A stretch of 64,000 bases of DNA from assembly GCF_963676065.1 (NCBI RefSeq), contig NZ_OY780933.1, positions 1,988,001 to 2,052,000 of the forward strand, written 5' to 3'. A model generated the notes under the pieces. It worked only from the letters and a program-made list of their open reading frames with translations, did not search any database and was not told the DNA's origin. Numbering within the stretch: position 1 is the stretch's first letter; each line of letters starts with the position of its first letter. Of the stretch, positions 61,452-64,000 are shown one piece after another. Position numbers and translations under genes: made by a program. This DNA comes from Maridesulfovibrio sp. GTDB taxonomy: Bacteria > Desulfobacterota > Desulfovibrionia > Desulfovibrionales > Desulfovibrionaceae.

Positions 61452-62102
61452 ATGCTCAATATCAAGGAACTGCTTGAAGAGATCAAGGCTTCCCCTTATA
61501 AAGAAATTGAAATCTCTGTTCCTCATACCGGAACAGTCGAGTTCACCGGACTTAAAGTAGGTGATAAGGTAAGCGGTCCTTCCGGTGAATGGAAGGAAAA
61601 GGCCGGTACCGTGCTGGCAAAACTTACCCGTGAGCGCAATACTAAGAACATTACCGCTCCCGAGAAAGGTGAGATTGTTTCCATCAGGGAAGATTTGGAA
61701 GGCAGGTTTGTTGAAGCAGGGGAGATCCTGATTAAAATCCGCCATTTTCTTTCCAAGGAAGAGGTTATCCATCTCATCCTTAAAAAAGCTCTTTTCCTGT
61801 TCAATGCTCCTGAAAAAGCAAAGTATTATTTCACCCCTGAGGTGGATGCCAAAATTAAAGGTTCCGGTGAACGTTCCGTTAAGGTTAGAGAAGGTATGGA
61901 TTTGTTCATTGTTTCGCGTATGAAAAGAGAAACCCCGCTTAATTACAGCGGCCCTGAAGGCTTGATTTATTCAGTCTATTTTCATAACGGTGATAATGTT
62001 GACGCGGCGCAACCCTTGATAGGAATCTGTCCCGCAGATCAACTCAAGCAGATTCAGGAAGTTGTGAACCGTGTCCAGAGTGAATGGGAAGAGGTTGATT
62101 AA
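61452..62102 (+). CDS. Biotin carboxyl carrier-like protein with two biotinyl domains
   Basis: 216 residues. Two lipoyl/biotinyl-like halves are visible. The first (about 20-97) has the fold pattern (SVPHTGTVEFTGLKVGDKV and ITAPEKGEIVSI...VEAGEILIKI) but no Met-Lys at the hairpin. The second (about 142-192) has IVSRMKRETPLNYSGPEGLIYSVYFHNGDNV, with K158 where biotin attaches. The usual AMKM is RMKR here. It is much larger than AccB (about 150) and lacks the Pro/Ala-rich linker. Following accC and the fused carboxyltransferase, it is the expected biotin carrier. Confidence 0.72.
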   Translation: MLNIKELLEEIKASPYKEIEISVPHTGTVEFTGLKVGDKVSGPSGEWKEKAGTVLAKLTRERNTKNITAPEKGEIVSIREDLEGRFVEAGEILIKIRHFLSKEEVIHLILKKALFLFNAPEKAKYYFTPEVDAKIKGSGERSVKVREGMDLFIVSRMKRETPLNYSGPEGLIYSVYFHNGDNVDAAQPLIGICPADQLKQIQEVVNRVQSEWEEVD

Positions 62103-62117
62103 TTTAGTCTTTTACCC

Positions 62118-62151
62118 TTCCGCTATGTAGCCATTGACGGAATCTTTTTTT
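62118..62151 (+). terminator. Weak terminator after the carrier gene
   Basis: TTCCG (62118-62122) pairs with CGGAA (62138-62142), followed by TCTTTTTTT. The stem is only 5 bp with a long loop. Confidence 0.45.
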
Positions 62152-62175
62152 CCGTATTAATAAAGGATTTTTCAC

Positions 62176-62529
62176 ATGGGAAATGTTCTCCAGATCAGGG
62201 TTATGGCCCGTACATACGATGAGGCCGAAGTTACAAAGAAATGGCCTAATCTGGTTAAGACCGCATGGGAAGAACCACATGCAGAAGATCGTCCGCACGG
62301 GGTTGTCGAGCTTGTCGAGGACCTTAAAGACAGGTTGGAGCTGGGCATGATCCCAAAAGAAAAGGCCGAAGCTATGGCTGATTCCATCCGTAAAGCATTT
62401 GATCTCAAATTGCGTATGGAAAAAGCCCTTGGCGATTGGAAGGCCTCGGAAGCCAATACCATCAGCTACGATCTTGAAGACGAGCTGAGCGCTGCGGAAC
62501 AAATAGCATCTAAAAGAAAATTCAGATAA
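62176..62529 (+). CDS. Conserved-looking helical protein of unknown function
   Basis: 117 residues, not recognised. Predominantly helical and charged: MGNVLQIRVMARTYDEAEV, then HGVVELVEDLKDRLELGMIPKEKAEAMADSI and a C-terminal acidic/basic helix. The ribosome site is AAAGGA. It lies 12 bases before ssb, so the two are probably co-transcribed, and a DNA-related role is possible but not shown. Confidence 0.7.
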   Translation: MGNVLQIRVMARTYDEAEVTKKWPNLVKTAWEEPHAEDRPHGVVELVEDLKDRLELGMIPKEKAEAMADSIRKAFDLKLRMEKALGDWKASEANTISYDLEDELSAAEQIASKRKFR

Positions 62530-62541
62530 ATGGGGGCCTAA

Positions 62542-63105
62542 ATGGCTGGAAGCATGAATAAAGTAATTTTGATAGGACGTCTCGGGCAGGACCCGAAACT
62601 TTCATACACAACCTCCGGTCAGGCTTTTGCCAACATTTCCGTTGCCACTGATGAGGGTTACAAAGACCGTAATACCGGTCAGAAAGTAGATAAGACCGAA
62701 TGGCACCGTGTTACCGCCTGGAGACACACCGCTGAGTTTGTCGGCAAGTATCTTACAAAGGGCCGGTTGGTCATGGTTGAGGGTAAATTGCAGACCCGTA
62801 AATGGCAGGACCAGAATGGTCAGGACCGTTACACTACCGAGATCGTAGCCAGCAATATTCAGGGGCTCGACAGCAGACAGGAAGGCGGTGGTTATCAGAG
62901 CCAGCCGCAGGGCGGTTACCAGCAGCAGGGCGGTGGTCAGTATAACAACAACCAGCCACAGGGTGGCGGCTATCAGGGTCAGCCTCAGCAGCAGTTCAAT
63001 AACCAGCAGCCTCAGCAACAGCAGGGCGGCGGTTTTCAGGAAGATGAGGACCTTGGTCCAGCATTTCCTTCAGAAGCAAGCGGAATGGACGAAGTTCCGT
63101 TTTAA
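62542..63105 (+). CDS. ssb: Single-stranded DNA-binding protein
   Basis: 187 residues. An N-terminal OB fold (1-112: NKVILIGRLGQDPKLSYTTSG, WHRVTAWRHTAEFVGKYLTKG, EIVASNIQGLD) binds ssDNA as a tetramer. A Gln/Gly-rich linker (about 115-165) leads to the acidic tip ending MDEVPF, which recruits RecO, PriA, RecQ and others. The linker is encoded by CAG-rich repetitive DNA. A good terminator follows. Confidence 0.95.
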   Translation: MAGSMNKVILIGRLGQDPKLSYTTSGQAFANISVATDEGYKDRNTGQKVDKTEWHRVTAWRHTAEFVGKYLTKGRLVMVEGKLQTRKWQDQNGQDRYTTEIVASNIQGLDSRQEGGGYQSQPQGGYQQQGGGQYNNNQPQGGGYQGQPQQQFNNQQPQQQQGGGFQEDEDLGPAFPSEASGMDEVPF

Positions 63106-63434
63106 CTTGGCGTTTTATATCGCTGTTTTGTTTATTTGGGATAATTTTTCCCCTAATTCAGGATTGGCGGTTAATTATAGATTTCATGGAGTGGTTTTTA
63201 CCACTCCTTTTTTTTATATTTGCTATTCGTCCTTACAGGTTTTCAGTTAAATCTAGTAATAATCTCAGATTTGCAGCGATAGAATATAATAAAACATTTC
63301 GCATTGTTTTTTCTAATTTTTTTCTTGTCACTAAAAATATCCATAAGTCGCGCTGCAGGAGATTTGCTTGCACGTGGTATCATTCTTATGTAATTGGGTA
63401 AGTACTGGGATAATAAAATAAGAGAGTAAAAAAG
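63106..63434. other. Intergenic region after ssb
   Basis: 329 AT-rich bases. Apart from the ssb terminator (63188-63215) no gene or RNA was recognised; the promoter of the next gene is presumably near its right end, with AAGAGAG at 63419-63426 as ribosome site. Confidence 0.45.
63188..63215 (+). terminator. Rho-independent terminator of ssb
   Basis: GGAGTGG (63188-63194) pairs with CCACTCC (63201-63207) around TTTTTA, followed by eight T residues. Confidence 0.9.
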
Positions 63435-63740
63435 ATGAAATTAAGATCGTTAGGCATAGTAAAAGATATTTTGGCAGCAATGGGATTGAATATTACGCAT
63501 ACTTATGATGACCTGGTTTTTGTCGATCATAATGCTTTCATGATTCAGTTTGATGATGAAAACCCAAGTTCCCTTAACATATTTTTTAATATTGATTGCG
63601 AAAAGGGCGTTGCCGGGGATCTGGAGCAAAGTTTAGCTGCTGCCGCAGCCGAGAGGGATTTTTCAATTGTCAAAAGCGGGCATTTTGAAATCAGCCCAAA
63701 AGAAAGATCAGAAGAAATTGAAATAAAATTTCTGGCTTAA
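63435..63740 (+). CDS. Small protein of unknown function
   Basis: 101 residues, not recognised. It reads as a small alpha/beta domain: KDILAAMGLNITHTYDDLVFVDHNAFMIQFDDENPSS spread over strands, then FFNIDCEKGVAGDLEQSLAAAAAERDF and a terminal strand EEIEIKFLA. No signal peptide or membrane helix. AAGAGAG precedes the ATG. Its base composition is more AT-rich than ssb. Stop overlaps the convergent minus-strand frame. Confidence 0.6.
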   Translation: MKLRSLGIVKDILAAMGLNITHTYDDLVFVDHNAFMIQFDDENPSSLNIFFNIDCEKGVAGDLEQSLAAAAAERDFSIVKSGHFEISPKERSEEIEIKFLA

Positions 63741-63850
63741 TCCCATTCAAGGCTTTTATGCTGGTCCTGAGCAGTGCAGAGTGGCTTAAACACGTAGTAT
63801 TTGCGTGCCGGGTAAGTTGTTCTCAGCCAGAAATAACCGGCCGGTTTCAT
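63737..63850 (-). CDS. Possible small basic protein
   Basis: 37 codons from an ATG at 63850 (MKPAGYFWLRTTYPARKYYVF..., ending HKSLEWD). Composition is protein-like and the frame stays open upstream to about 63945 without a good start. AGGA directly touches the ATG. Could be the 3' part of the gene entering from the right with a frameshift. Not recognised. Confidence 0.3.
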   Translation of the reverse strand: MKPAGYFWLRTTYPARKYYVFKPLCTAQDQHKSLEWD

Positions 63851-63918
63851 TCCTATTTTGGCTATTTTTAGGATTCGGAAATAGCAGCAATGCAGGGATA
63901 TACTATCCTTAGCTGTAA

Positions 63919-64000
63919 TTATCGTGGCATATCCGGGAACATTTTTTTAACAATTGAAGATGCTTCCTGTGTGGCCATGATCGCTCCGAATTCACTTGTG
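63919..64000 (-). CDS. C-terminus of a gene entering from the right edge (unidentified)
   Basis: The frame is open from base 64000 to a TAA at 63919 and encodes TSEFGAIMATQEASSIVKKM then FPDMPR. Too short to identify. A second plausible frame continues beyond it (see 63737-63850). Confidence 0.35.
   Translation of the reverse strand, partial: TSEFGAIMATQEASSIVKKMFPDMPR

Noticed and set aside
62880..63030. CAG/GGC-rich repeats as a possible microsatellite element
   Set aside because: They encode the normal Gln/Gly-rich disordered linker of SSB.

Overview
The window looks like chromosomal DNA of a marine, strictly anaerobic sulfate reducer of the Desulfovibrionales (Maridesulfovibrio/Desulfovibrio type). 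This is inferred from gene content: a class I hybrid-cluster protein with an HcpR-like regulator and a ferredoxin II-like protein, tungstate uptake beside formate dehydrogenase maturation genes, a divergent acetyl-CoA carboxylase, and many two-component, c-di-GMP and HDOD signalling proteins. No rRNA, tRNA, CRISPR array, complete insertion sequence or prophage was found.

Layout. 1-6.0 kb: start of kbl (2-amino-3-ketobutyrate CoA ligase) divergent from an Lrp-type regulator, a PAS histidine kinase, a FadR-type GntR regulator with a near-ideal operator, and a BON lipoprotein. 6.1-12.9 kb: a CgeB-like glycosyltransferase, rlmE, yebC-ruvC-ruvA-ruvB, and a diguanylate cyclase. 12.9-19.3 kb: a molybdenum/tungsten block with fdhE-moaA-(transposase-derived gene) and fdhD on the minus strand and tupABC on the plus strand. 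19.4-33 kb: glycogen phosphorylase, a YbjQ-like protein, a hybrid histidine kinase, nadE, a REC-HDOD protein, an ArnT-like/PAP2 envelope operon and a DUF115 protein. 33-38 kb: a cysteine synthase fused to a degenerate cysteinyl-tRNA-synthetase-like region, then a STAND-type NTPase ending in five nearly identical 44-residue helical repeats. 38-47.5 kb: a CHASE2 adenylate cyclase, then a type I secretion operon (TolC, ABC, HlyD), a TPR glycosyltransferase and cheV. 47.5-53.6 kb: a nitrosative-stress/electron-transfer cluster (hcpR, two Fe-S/membrane genes, ferredoxin, hcp, Fe-S protein). 53.7-57.4 kb: a FlgO-like lipoprotein, punA, motAB and PilZ. 57.4-62.5 kb: acetyl-CoA carboxylase genes. 62.5-64 kb: ssb and unidentified small genes.

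The best candidate for an undescribed system is the STAND NTPase at 35.5-38.0 kb. Its sensor region is built from 132-bp direct repeats at exact period, with differences confined to a few repeat positions, the architecture expected of a rapidly diversifying NLR-like receptor. Other notable items are: a transposase-derived gene lacking its first catalytic Asp and with no room for IS ends inside a moaA operon; the CysK/pseudo-CysRS fusion; twin FNR/HcpR-type palindromes exactly 150 bp apart in front of hcp, which also support a corrected hcp start; an ABC exporter ATPase with degenerate signature and H-loop; and an acetyl-CoA carboxylase with a fused alpha-beta carboxyltransferase and a two-domain carrier with an atypical Arg-Met-Lys-Arg biotin site. 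All family assignments are by eye from translated sequence; no database search was possible.
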